In this document: in pieces, positions 22,904 to 35,767 of the stretch
Position numbering within the stretch: position 1 is the stretch's first letter
How the letters are laid out: each line of letters begins with the position of its first letter
NCBI RefSeq assembly: GCF_031921685.1
Contig: NZ_JAPDHU010000003.1
Location: 124,001 to 188,000, forward strand
Origin: Terripilifer sp031921685
GTDB taxonomy: Bacteria > Pseudomonadota > Alphaproteobacteria > Rhizobiales > Beijerinckiaceae
DNA length: 64,000 bases
Direction: 5' to 3'
Notes under the pieces: model-generated
What the model saw: only the letters and a program-made list of their open reading frames with translations
The model's database searches: none
Told to the model about the DNA's origin: nothing
Made by a program: the position numbers and the translations under genes

Positions 22904-23022
22904 GGCCTGGCAACGACCTACTCTCCCAGGTCTTGAGACATAGTACCATTGGCGCGGGAGCGTTTGACGGCCGAGTTCGGGATGGGATCGGGTCTGGTCA
23001 CTCCGCAGAAGTCACCAGGCCG
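22904..23022 (-). rRNA. rrf: 5S ribosomal RNA
   Basis: About 119 nt; ends are approximate. The minus strand reads CCTGGTGACTTCTGCGG, then CCCGATCCCATCCCGAACTC and GTCTCAAGACCTGGGAGAGT, the conserved alphaproteobacterial 5S blocks. It lies between the 23S and tRNA-fMet genes. Confidence 0.95.
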
Positions 23023-23125
23023 GCAAAAAACGGATTGAAGCAAAACTGGTTTTTGTATCATGGCCAAAGCCGTTTCCCTTGTGGGGTCGTGCTTTGGACT
23101 GGATGGATATCGACTAATGAGAGTG

Positions 23126-25934
<2,809 letters not shown>

Positions 25935-26275
25935 CACTCTCATTATCGCTATCCACCTCTCGTGGTCCCTCGGCAAAGGGCCACGCGGTCGCTGAAGGGT
26001 CTTCAGCAGGATCACGATAGAAAAGACCAGTTTTGCTTCAAACATATCCGGGAGCGCTGCGGTCAAGCTACGCCCACGTGCCGGTTACAAGAACCAGCTG
26101 CTGGTATGCTTACCCATCAAGTCCACCTCTCGAGATTGCTCTCGATCAGCTTCCCTTGCGGGTAACCGGATATATTTCCTCTTCACGATGTCAGAAAACT
26201 TCTCAGCGAACATGCCACTGCATGCCGCAAACGTTTATGGACGAACCAGGAGCTAGTCGTGGTGATCAAACCATC
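25935..26275 (-). other. 23S-tRNA-Ala internal transcribed spacer
   Basis: About 340 bases of spacer within the rRNA transcript. It contains the 5' strand of the 23S processing stalk (25935-25957). I see no further tRNA and no protein gene. Confidence 0.7.
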
Positions 26276-26351
26276 TGGTGGAGCCAGACGGGATCGAACC
26301 GACGACCTCATGCTTGCAAAGCACGCGCTCTCCCAACTGAGCTATGGCCCC
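26276..26351 (-). tRNA. tRNA-Ala (UGC)
   Basis: 76 nt with encoded CCA. Starts GGGGCCATAGCTCAGTTGGG; the anticodon loop CTTTGCAAG gives UGC; T-loop GGTTCGATCCC. Standard place in the 16S-23S spacer. Confidence 0.97.
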
Positions 26352-26389
26352 GAGCCAAACGAACTCGATGATGGTCACGCGCAATTAAT

Positions 26390-26466
26390 TGGTGGGCCTG
26401 GGAGGACTTGAACCTCCGACCTCACGCTTATCAAGCGCGCGCTCTAACCAACTGAGCTACAAGCCC
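26390..26466 (-). tRNA. tRNA-Ile (GAU)
   Basis: 77 nt with encoded CCA. Starts GGGCTTGTAGCTCAGTTGG; the anticodon loop CTTGATAAG gives GAU; T-loop GGTTCAAGTCC. It precedes tRNA-Ala in the direction of transcription, as usual. Confidence 0.97.
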
Positions 26467-26623
26467 GAACCGCCCCACTCCCCGCGGGATGCAGGAACCT
26501 TGGCGGGCTCGTCCAGGAAGAAAGAGAAACGAAGACGGCGGCGTCCCGCATGATACGGTCTGACTGACCGTTATGTTCTGAAGAGTTTCGATAAGACAGG
26601 CAAAATGCCCACCTTGAGGAAAC

Positions 26624-28114
<1,491 letters not shown>

Positions 28115-28921
28115 GTATTGAGATTTTATCCCGACTGGTCACTGTCAACATTACTTGACGAGTTCCAAGCACTTGTCCGCGTCTCACGACTGCGAACGGT
28201 GTACTTAGAAGAACGTGACCGTCAGAGTGTCTCATCGACATTCCTGTTGCCAGGAACATCCGCAAGGACATCCGCCGTCCACGTCTCTCTTTCTTCCGAT
28301 TCAATTGTCAAACAGCAACCGCATCAAAGACTTACACCTAATAGCAGAAGAACCGCTATCGCCCTGAATGCCCCGACCTACCTGGCCGATCCATTCAGAT
28401 GATGTACGCCTCGAGAAGCTCGAAGAAACCGAGTTCCGGCAGCCGCTTGGAAGCGGCGTCGCCGTCGGTGTGCTGCTTATGGAGGACGCCGCCCCTACTG
28501 TCAACATCGATTTTCAACGAAGTTTCACCTTTTGTGCTAACCGACGGAAAATAATAGGCTTCAGAGATATTCACAGGGCCGTTTTGGGAACTCAATCCAG
28601 GACGGGGCCGGAAAATTTTCCTCTCACCCTTGCGAAAATTTTCCTGACATCCCCGCACAGATGATCGGCGGAGTCGCCCCAATTGTGCCATGAACAGGGG
28701 GCTTCGTGCCCGGGCCATCGCTCCGAGAGGGGCCGATCGCAGCCGGGGACGGTCAGGCGGAAGGGTCATCAACCTTCAAAGCAGGCAATCCAACCACGGT
28801 TATCACGTGGTTTGCATTGACGCTTTTCGCGCCAGAAGCCATGATTCGACCCGACTTTTTCGAATCGAGATCGATCAACGGCGCCGTCACAGTCGAACGC
28901 CAGAAAACCAGGATTTGACGA
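28115..28921. other. rRNA leader and shared upstream region with the M23 gene
   Basis: About 800 bases without a convincing gene. The right-hand part drives the plus-strand peptidase gene at 28922, the left part is the rRNA promoter (28476-28504) and a roughly 355-base leader before 16S. Two further TTGACA copies occur on the minus strand nearer 16S (about 28310 and 28146) but lack a good -10 partner. Confidence 0.6.
28476..28504 (-). promoter_or_regulatory. rRNA operon promoter
   Basis: On the minus strand TTGACA (28504-28499), a 17-base GC-rich spacer and CATAAG (28481-28476). A consensus -35, exact 17-base spacing and GC-rich spacer fit alphaproteobacterial sigma-70 rrn promoters. Transcription would begin near 28469, about 355 bases before 16S. 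Confidence 0.65.
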
Positions 28922-31000
28922 GTGCCAGGTTCGCCGACATCCGCCACCGATGCGCAATGGAGCGCCCAGGGGAACCCCCACGGGAACTCCCAAGCGAGCG
29001 CGCAAGGCAGCCATGATCGGCGTCTCGACGAACGGCGTTCCAGCAATTCCGTCGACCTCGGCGTCGACCCGCCGATCGAGATCGACGGCCGTCGCCATTC
29101 CGATCAGGACCATCGCCGCGTCTCTCTGCGCTGGCTGTCAGGCACGGCGCTCACCGGTGTGGCCGGCGGATTGTTGATTGGCTCAGCCGTCTTCGCCGCC
29201 CTCGATCAAACCACCAATCTGGCTGAAGAACCGCAACTGGCGGTGATGATGCCCCGCTCGCCCGAACGCGATACGGACACGGCGCGGCGCGGAGATCGTC
29301 TCGTGCGCCCCGTTGATCTGATCGCGGCACGGCAGACGTTTCGCACGCCCACCACCATTCGCGTCGGCGATCGAGAGATCGTCAGAACCCGCAACTTCAC
29401 CCGTGTCGCGACGACGATGACGCTGACCAGCACGGGCCTCGCCGACGACGTTCCGCAATTCAATCCGCTGCGGCTTCTCGCCGGCGCACCGTCGCAGAAC
29501 GAGAACCTGCAAGTCGAGCTCGATCACTCTCGTGACGATGCCGACGTCAGCTTCACCAGCGAGGATGTCGGCCCGATCCCCGAAGACAATTTCGGTCTGT
29601 CGCGCCCGGAAGTGGAAGCGCAGGTCGCCGAAACCGTGAAATCAGCCCTGCGCAGCGGCGCGCAAGCGCCCCTGGCCCTGCCCTCGCAGATGCTGCTGAT
29701 GCGCACCAGCCGCGCCAATTTCAATCCAGGCGCCTTATCCTACGCCAATCCGGCGGACTCGCCGATCACCGCACCCTTCTCCTCCATCGCCGTGAAGATG
29801 GTGGCCGAGAACGTCTCCGTGATCCCCAAGAGCGAGGCAAACCGCGACAGCGACGAACAATTGATCGTCGTACGGCGCGGCGAAACCCTCGACGACGTGT
29901 TGAAAGATACCGCGACCAAGGATCAGATTCGCAAGATCGCCGCAGCGCTCGGTTCTCGTCGCGGTGGCGGCCCGGTCAATGAAGGCCAGAAGGTCCGCGT
30001 CTTGCTGTGCGACACCGACGGCAATGGGCAGACCAGCAAGGTGTGCCGCATTTCCGTCTATACGGACGAGAATCTCGAAAGCACCGCCGCGCTCGCCGAC
30101 AATGGCGAATATGTGCAGGTGGCACAGGCTTTCCTCACGCCCTCGAAACCGATCCGCAAACCGGCCGACGACGATGACGAAGAAGAAGATTCCGGCGGCA
30201 TGCGCCTCTACAACTCCTTCTTCGAAACGGCGCTGAAACAGGAAATTCCACGCCCGGTGATCGACGACCTCGTGCGCATTTTCGCCAATGACGTCGATTT
30301 TCAACGTGCCACCAGCGCCGGCGATTCCTTTGAAGCCTTCTATGAAGAGAGCGAAGAAGGCGAAGGCCGTTACGATCTTCTCTATGCCTCGATCACGGCG
30401 CGCAGCGAGACGTTCAAATATTATCGCTACGTTTCTCCCGACGATAATTCCATCGACTTCTTCGATGGCAACGGCCGCTCCACCCGACGTTTCCTGATCC
30501 GCAAACCGATCGCCATCGGCGAACAGCGTTCAGGCTTCGGCATGCGCCGCCATCCGATCATGGGCTATTCGCGTATGCATACGGGTGTCGACTGGGCCGC
30601 GCCCGTCGGCACGCCCATCGTCGCCGCGGGCAACGGCACCGTCATCAAGGCGGCACGCGAATCGGGCTATGGCAATCGCGTCGAGATTCAGCACGCCAAC
30701 GGTTACATCACCACCTACAACCATATGACGGGCTTCGCCCGCGGCATCACCGAAGGCGTGCGTGTGCGCCAAGGCCAGGTGGTCGGCTTCCTCGGTTCGA
30801 CCGGCCTCTCCACCGGTCCGCACCTGCACTATGAAGTTATCGTCAACGGCAGTTTCGTCGATCCGTTGCGTATCCGCCTGGCGCGGACGCGCGAACTGAC
30901 AGGTCGCCAGATCTCCGACTTCCGTCGCGAACGCGAGCGCATCGACGACCTGATGGCCAAGGCGCCAAATGCCACCCGCGTGGCGCAGCGGACCAACTAG
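28922..31000 (+). CDS. M23 family metallopeptidase (LytM-type endopeptidase)
   Basis: 692 residues. A charged cytoplasmic head of about 70 residues leads to one membrane segment (residues 72-94), placing the rest in the periplasm. The mid part carries a LysM/OapA-like stretch around RRGETLDDVLKDTATKDQIR (about residue 320) and an acidic linker (DDDDEEEDS). The catalytic LytM domain has the Zn motif HTGVDWAAPVGTP near residue 553 and HLHYEVIVNG near residue 633. It would cut peptidoglycan cross-links or act as an amidase activator. The annotated start is a GTG at 28922; there is no ATG before the membrane segment, so the length of the head is uncertain. It is divergent from the rRNA operon; its stop overlaps that of gluQ by 4 bases. 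Confidence 0.9.
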   Translation: MPGSPTSATDAQWSAQGNPHGNSQASAQGSHDRRLDERRSSNSVDLGVDPPIEIDGRRHSDQDHRRVSLRWLSGTALTGVAGGLLIGSAVFAALDQTTNLAEEPQLAVMMPRSPERDTDTARRGDRLVRPVDLIAARQTFRTPTTIRVGDREIVRTRNFTRVATTMTLTSTGLADDVPQFNPLRLLAGAPSQNENLQVELDHSRDDADVSFTSEDVGPIPEDNFGLSRPEVEAQVAETVKSALRSGAQAPLALPSQMLLMRTSRANFNPGALSYANPADSPITAPFSSIAVKMVAENVSVIPKSEANRDSDEQLIVVRRGETLDDVLKDTATKDQIRKIAAALGSRRGGGPVNEGQKVRVLLCDTDGNGQTSKVCRISVYTDENLESTAALADNGEYVQVAQAFLTPSKPIRKPADDDDEEEDSGGMRLYNSFFETALKQEIPRPVIDDLVRIFANDVDFQRATSAGDSFEAFYEESEEGEGRYDLLYASITARSETFKYYRYVSPDDNSIDFFDGNGRSTRRFLIRKPIAIGEQRSGFGMRRHPIMGYSRMHTGVDWAAPVGTPIVAAGNGTVIKAARESGYGNRVEIQHANGYITTYNHMTGFARGITEGVRVRQGQVVGFLGSTGLSTGPHLHYEVIVNGSFVDPLRIRLARTRELTGRQISDFRRERERIDDLMAKAPNATRVAQRTN

Positions 31001-31935
31001 AGCAGCCCCAGCTGGCGCTTGATATCGCTTGGTGTCACACCTTCGGCGCGCAGTTGGCGCAACGACATCGACTTGATGCTCTTCGACAGTTTGCGCCCGT
31101 CGTCATCGGTCAGCAGCCGGTGATGATGATAATGCGGTTCGGGCAGATCGAGCAGCACCTGCAACAGGCGATGCAGACTGGTGGCGTTAAACAGATCCTG
31201 CCCGCGCACGATGTCGGTGACGCCTTGCGCCGCGTCGTCGATGACGACGGCCAGATGATAGCTGGTCGGCACGTCCTTGCGGCCGACGATCGCATCGCCC
31301 CATAGACCGGACTCGGCGTAAAGCTCGCGGCTCTCAGCACCGTCGTAAAATTCGCGCCAGCCAATTTGCCCGTCGATACAGGTGTTGGCGAAGGCCATGT
31401 CGATCCGCCGCGCCGCATAGCGGCCGAGAGCACGCCATTGCGCCTGATCCTCGGCAGAAAGATTGCGGCACGTGCCCGGATAAAGCGGCTGGCCATCGGG
31501 ATCGCAAGGCCAACCCGGCCGTTGTGCCACCCTCTCGGCGATCTCACCGCGCGTGCAATAACAGGGATAGATCAATCCGCGCGCCGCCAGACGCTCCAGC
31601 GCCAGCTCATAAACGGCGAACCGCTCCGATTGCCGCATGACCGGCTCTTCCCAGGATAGACCGAGCCAGGCGAGATCTTCATAAACCGCCGCTTCATACT
31701 CCGGCCGCGCACGCTGCGTGTCGATATCCTCGATGCGCAGCAGAAATCGCCCGCCCATCTCTTGCGCCAGGCGATGATTGAGCAGCGCAGAATAGGCATG
31801 CCCGAGATGGAGATAGCCATTCGGCGATGGGGCGAAGCGCAACACCGGACGCGTATCGGAAACGGGGCTTTGCGTCGCTCCTGACAGATCTTGTCGCGCC
31901 GGTGCAGTCTCGTTTTGCCGAGTCTTGTGTTGCAT
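30997..31935 (-). CDS. gluQ: glutamyl-Q tRNA(Asp) synthetase
   Basis: 312 residues. Attaches glutamate to the queuosine base of tRNA-Asp. The catalytic core begins RFAPSPNGYLHLGHAYSALL (HIGH-like motif), continues with RIEDIDTQRARPEYEAAVYE, a Cys pair region CYCTRGEI, and ends with DDGRKLSKSIKS (KMSKS-like). The anticodon-binding domain of true GluRS (about 470 residues) is missing, which defines the family. The ATG at 31935 gives a roughly 27-residue tail before the core; earlier in-frame starts run through the divergent glycosylase gene. Convergent with the M23 gene. Confidence 0.92.
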   Translation of the reverse strand: MQHKTRQNETAPARQDLSGATQSPVSDTRPVLRFAPSPNGYLHLGHAYSALLNHRLAQEMGGRFLLRIEDIDTQRARPEYEAAVYEDLAWLGLSWEEPVMRQSERFAVYELALERLAARGLIYPCYCTRGEIAERVAQRPGWPCDPDGQPLYPGTCRNLSAEDQAQWRALGRYAARRIDMAFANTCIDGQIGWREFYDGAESRELYAESGLWGDAIVGRKDVPTSYHLAVVIDDAAQGVTDIVRGQDLFNATSLHRLLQVLLDLPEPHYHHHRLLTDDDGRKLSKSIKSMSLRQLRAEGVTPSDIKRQLGLL

Positions 31936-32019
31936 TGTCGTATCGTTATGCGGATCATTCCGTTCGCTGGCAGGATGCGCCGTGCCGGCAGCGGACTCAA
32001 GAGCGGCTTTCAAGACCAG

Positions 32020-32778
32020 ATGTCCAGGTTGCAGGCCCCCAAAAGCGGAACGCGAAAAGCGCGTGCCAAGCCCAGTGCCAAACCTCCCGCCAAGGCCCAC
32101 GCCGCGCCCGTCGAGCCGCCGCTGCTGATCCGCTCCGAAGACGCCCTGGTGACAGGCCTGGAGCAACTCAAGCTCATCGATCCCAAGATTATTGGCCATA
32201 TGCTTGCGGCCGCTGGCCATCCGCCGCTGCGCAAGCGCGAACCTGGCCTCGAAGGCCTGCTCAGCATCGTCATTTCGCAACAGGTTTCCACCGCCAGCGC
32301 CCGCGCCATCCTGGCGCGCTTCCGCGCCCGCTTCGAAACGTTCGACGCAAGCGAAATCGCCAGCGCCAGGGACGATGATTTGCGCGGCTGCGGCCTCTCC
32401 GGTCCGAAAATGCGGACCATGCGCGCGGTCTGCGAAGCGGTTGCCAGCGGCGCCATAGATCTCGCCGATCTCGCGCACCTCCCCGCCGAAGAGGCGCATG
32501 CCCGCCTCGTCACGCTGAAAGGCATCGGCCCCTGGACCGCCGACATCTATCTGCTGTTTTGCCTCGGGCACCCGGACATTCTGCCGGTCGGCGACCTGGC
32601 CTTGCAGGAGGCGGCGAAACTGGCGCTGGGCCTGAAGAAGCGTCCGGATCAGAAGAAACTGGCCCGCCTCGGCCAGCGCTGGCGGCCCTGGCGCGGCATC
32701 GCAGCGCGCCTGCTCTGGGCCTATTACGCCAGCATCAAACAGCGTGCGGTCGACCCCGCCAGCGTCCTCAAATCCTGA
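32020..32778 (+). CDS. DNA-3-methyladenine glycosylase II (AlkA-like)
   Basis: 252 residues. Removes alkylated bases in base excision repair. The helix-hairpin-helix is VTLKGIGPWTADIYLLFCLG (about residue 165), followed by the catalytic Asp in LPVGDLALQEAAK. EGLLSIVISQQVSTASARAI is the conserved N-terminal block. The basic Ala/Lys/Pro-rich first 35 residues are linker-like. The start is uncertain: ATG at 32020 leaves 84 bases for divergent promoters with gluQ, while ATGs at 31972 and 31948 are also in frame. Confidence 0.87.
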   Translation: MSRLQAPKSGTRKARAKPSAKPPAKAHAAPVEPPLLIRSEDALVTGLEQLKLIDPKIIGHMLAAAGHPPLRKREPGLEGLLSIVISQQVSTASARAILARFRARFETFDASEIASARDDDLRGCGLSGPKMRTMRAVCEAVASGAIDLADLAHLPAEEAHARLVTLKGIGPWTADIYLLFCLGHPDILPVGDLALQEAAKLALGLKKRPDQKKLARLGQRWRPWRGIAARLLWAYYASIKQRAVDPASVLKS

Positions 32779-32834
32779 TCTTGCGCCACGACCCTTCGGG
32801 CGCGTAAGACACCGCCAACATCAGGAGACAGATT

Positions 32835-33527
32835 ATGGCGCAACCGGTGATCGACGGTCCGCGGCGCGAGGCGCCGTCGGGCAAGACCAAACAATTGATC
32901 GTCATCCTTCACGGTTATGGCGCCGACGGCAATGACCTCATCACCATTGGCGCCGAATGGCAGAAGATTTTTCCCGATGCGGTCTGCGTCGCGCCCAACG
33001 CCCACGAAGCTTGTCAGCAGATGCCGATGGGCCGGCAATGGTTCAATCTCACCGACCGCAATCCACACGAACGCTGGAACGGCGCCTGCACCGCACAGCC
33101 CATCATCGATGCCTTCGTCGATGCGGAGATGGCGAAATATGGTCTCGCCGATAAGGACGTTGCGCTCGTCGGCTTCAGCCAAGGCGCGATGATGGCCTTG
33201 CATACGGGCCTGCGTCGCAAACAACGGCCGGCCGGCATCATCAGCTATTCCGGATTGCTGATCGGTCCCGAACATCTCAAGGAAACAGTCACGCACACCG
33301 CCGCCACGGCGCCGCCGATCTTCCTGCTGCATGGTAGCGCCGATGGCGTCGTGCCGGTGCAATCGCTGTTCCTGAGCACCAATGCGCTCGGCGAAGCAGG
33401 CATTCCCAGCCAGTGGCACCTCAGCGTCGGCCTCGAACACAATATCGATCCGCAAGGCATTCTGCTCGGCGCGCTGTTTCTCGCCAATTGCTTCGGCTTG
33501 CCCTATCCGGCGATGTTGCGGCGTTAA
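32835..33527 (+). CDS. carboxylesterase/phospholipase family alpha/beta hydrolase
   Basis: 230 residues. LIVILHGYGADGNDLITIG is the oxyanion and lid region; ALVGFSQGAMMAL (about residue 115) is the nucleophile elbow G-F-S-Q-G; HGSADGVVP carries the acid and GLEHNIDPQG the His. The length agrees with small cytosolic carboxylesterases (about 220). It follows the glycosylase gene with 56 bases between. Its stop overlaps the methyltransferase stop by 4 bases. Confidence 0.92.
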   Translation: MAQPVIDGPRREAPSGKTKQLIVILHGYGADGNDLITIGAEWQKIFPDAVCVAPNAHEACQQMPMGRQWFNLTDRNPHERWNGACTAQPIIDAFVDAEMAKYGLADKDVALVGFSQGAMMALHTGLRRKQRPAGIISYSGLLIGPEHLKETVTHTAATAPPIFLLHGSADGVVPVQSLFLSTNALGEAGIPSQWHLSVGLEHNIDPQGILLGALFLANCFGLPYPAMLRR

Positions 33528-34261
33528 TCGACGCTCGCGCGCGCCGGTGCCAAAGCCGGCTGCAATTGCGGCGCTCTGCGCCGCAAGCCGCGCCGCACGA
33601 CCACCGGGCTGTAAAGCTGCTTCGTCGCTTCGACGAGATGCACGCCCGCACCCGGCAGAGCGAGCTTGCCGCCGACTTTCTCGAACGCCAAGGCCGAACG
33701 CAGAAGATAGGGCCGCGCGAAAGGCGGTACATACAAAGCTTCCGACCAATTGATCGGCGAGAACTGCGCTTCCTTCAAAAGCTCGCGCAACTGGCTGCGC
33801 GAATAGGGCTCGCCGTAGCCGAACGGCGTTGAGTCGACGCGCGCCCACATGCCGCTGCGATTGGGCACGACGGCGATCATACGTCCGCCGGGCGTGAGCA
33901 CGCGCCACACCTCGTTGAGGAGATCGTAGGGTTGATCGCTCGTCTCCAGCGCATGCACGACCAATACCCGATCGATGCTCGCATCGGGCAGCGGCAGCAT
34001 GGTGACGTCAACGAGCGCCGCCGAAGACACGCCCTGCCCCGGCCAGTGAATCACACCCTGTTCGGCGGGCATGAATGCCAGCACGCGCACCGCCTCGTTC
34101 AAGAAGACATCGAGATAAGGTGTCGCATAGCCGATGCCGAGCACCGCATGGCCCGTGCAGGTTTCCCAACGAACCCGCACGAACTGCCGGATGAAACGCG
34201 TCGCGACGTTTCCCAGCGGCGAGGCGTAAAAACTGCGGAGATCGACAGCATCGAGCGACAT
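33524..34261 (-). CDS. class I SAM-dependent methyltransferase
   Basis: 245 residues. The glycine-rich SAM loop is degenerate (GHAVLGIGYATPYLDVFL) but motif II (MLPLPDASIDRVLVVHALE) and EVWRVLTPGGRMIAVVPNR are clear, as in UbiE-like methyltransferases of Hyphomicrobiales. I take the ATG at 34261 (MSLDAVDLRSFYASPLG); an upstream start at 34297 adds 12 residues. It sits next to gloB but in the opposite direction. Substrate unknown. Confidence 0.87.
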   Translation of the reverse strand: MSLDAVDLRSFYASPLGNVATRFIRQFVRVRWETCTGHAVLGIGYATPYLDVFLNEAVRVLAFMPAEQGVIHWPGQGVSSAALVDVTMLPLPDASIDRVLVVHALETSDQPYDLLNEVWRVLTPGGRMIAVVPNRSGMWARVDSTPFGYGEPYSRSQLRELLKEAQFSPINWSEALYVPPFARPYLLRSALAFEKVGGKLALPGAGVHLVEATKQLYSPVVVRRGLRRRAPQLQPALAPARASVD

Positions 34262-34468
34262 GTACCCAGTGTGCCACCGCTGCCCTGTCAGATTCAACGG
34301 ATGATTGCGGATTTAGGTCACGTTTTGCGTTCAGTTCCGCTGCACCTTTGACGCAAGCAAAGACGGTTTTGCCCAGAATTTCTGATTTTGATGCGCTCAT
34401 CGCGTTTGGTGATTCCATCAAACGCCGAAACGCTATAGCGTCCCCGCTCGAAACGAGAGGGTATTCGC

Positions 34469-35239
34469 ATGGCTGCGCAAGTTCATCAGTTTATGTGTCT
34501 TCAGGACAATTTCGGCGTCCTCATTCACGATCCCGCCACCGGCGCGACCGCTTCGATCGACGCGCCGGAAGCGGCGCCGATTCTCGCCGCCTTGGCGGAA
34601 AAGGGCTGGACGCTCACCGACATTCTCGTCACCCACCATCATGACGATCACATCGGCGGCATCGCGGCGCTACGCGAAAAATTCCCAAAGGTGCGTGTCG
34701 TCGGTCCCGCGCCCGACCGTGACCGCGTCCCAGGCGCCGATATCTACGTGGGCGAAGGCGATAAGGTGAAAGTGGGCAATCTCGAAGCGCAGGTCTTCGA
34801 AACGCCAGGCCACACGCGCGGACACATCGTCTATTTCTTCCACACCGACAAAATGCTCTTTGCCGGCGACACACTGTTCGCGCTTGGCTGCGGCCGTGCC
34901 TTCGAAGCGCCTGGCGCGGTGTTGTATCAATCCGTCATGAAACTGGCCGCGCTGCCGGGCGATACCAGGCTCTATTGCGGCCACGAATATACGTTGTCGA
35001 ACGGCAAATTCGCGCTTGCGGTCGATCCCGATAATAAAGCGCTGCAAGAGCGCATGAAGGAGATCGCCGCTTTGCGCGACAAGCAGCAGGCGACGCTGCC
35101 CTCGCTGCTGTCGGTCGAGCTCAGCACCAATCCGTTCCTGCGCGCCGACGATCCGGCGATTCGCAAGCAACTCGACATGGTCGGCGCCGAGCCTGCCGCC
35201 GTGTTCACCGAACTGCGTGAACGCAAGAACAAATTCTGA
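34469..35239 (+). CDS. gloB: hydroxyacylglutathione hydrolase (glyoxalase II)
   Basis: 256 residues. Cleaves S-lactoylglutathione to lactate and glutathione. The metallo-beta-lactamase motif is VTHHHDDHIGG (about residue 53), further ligands are in TPGHTRGHIVYF, FAGDTLFALGCGR and CGHEYT. The C-terminal helices carry the glutathione-site residues (NPFLR). Length matches the family (about 255). The DUF985 gene begins 9 bases after it, so they are likely co-transcribed. Confidence 0.96.
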   Translation: MAAQVHQFMCLQDNFGVLIHDPATGATASIDAPEAAPILAALAEKGWTLTDILVTHHHDDHIGGIAALREKFPKVRVVGPAPDRDRVPGADIYVGEGDKVKVGNLEAQVFETPGHTRGHIVYFFHTDKMLFAGDTLFALGCGRAFEAPGAVLYQSVMKLAALPGDTRLYCGHEYTLSNGKFALAVDPDNKALQERMKEIAALRDKQQATLPSLLSVELSTNPFLRADDPAIRKQLDMVGAEPAAVFTELRERKNKF

Positions 35240-35248
35240 GTCGCACAG

Positions 35249-35692
35249 ATGGCCGCTCACGCTCCCGCGGAGATGACAGCGGATGAAATCATCCGCCTCC
35301 TCGATCTGCAGCGGCATCCAGAGGGCGGCCATTTTCGCGAAACCTACCGCGATCCGGCGACCGATGCCGCCGGACGCGCCCATTCGACGCTGATCTATTT
35401 TCTGCTCGCCGCCGGCGAACGCTCCGCCTGGCACCGGGTCGACGCCGTCGAAATCTGGCACTGGTATGCCGGCGCTCCTCTTAAGCTGGAAATCGCCACG
35501 GCCGGCACACCGATCGAGACCATCCGGCTCGGCGCCAATCTGCTCGTGGGCGAACGGCCTCAAGGGGTGGTTCCGGCGCACGCTTGGCAGGCTGCGGAAA
35601 GTCTCGGGCCTTGGACATTGGTTGGCTGCACGGTAGCGCCAGGCTTCAGCTTTGCCGGTTTTGAACTGGCCCCTCCCAGCTGGAGGCCCTAA
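35249..35692 (+). CDS. cupin, DUF985 family
   Basis: 147 residues. The family start is clear: DEIIRLLDLQRHPEGGHFRE followed by TLIYFLLAAGERSAWHRVDA and VEIWHWYAGAPLKLEI, a single beta-barrel cupin with possible metal-binding His residues. The reaction is not established for this family in general. It is directly downstream of gloB, which may link it to aldehyde or sugar-derived metabolite handling. Confidence 0.9.
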   Translation: MAAHAPAEMTADEIIRLLDLQRHPEGGHFRETYRDPATDAAGRAHSTLIYFLLAAGERSAWHRVDAVEIWHWYAGAPLKLEIATAGTPIETIRLGANLLVGERPQGVVPAHAWQAAESLGPWTLVGCTVAPGFSFAGFELAPPSWRP

Positions 35693-35767
35693 CCTAGTTC
35701 CTTTGATTCTAGTGGGAGTTACACCACTCCTTAACGGATTTTAAGCCATAACGAATCATGCGGAGTT

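Noticed and set aside
31936..32571. N-terminal extension of GluQRS
   Set aside because: Shadow of the glycosylase gene; the synthetase core begins about 27 residues after the ATG at 31935.
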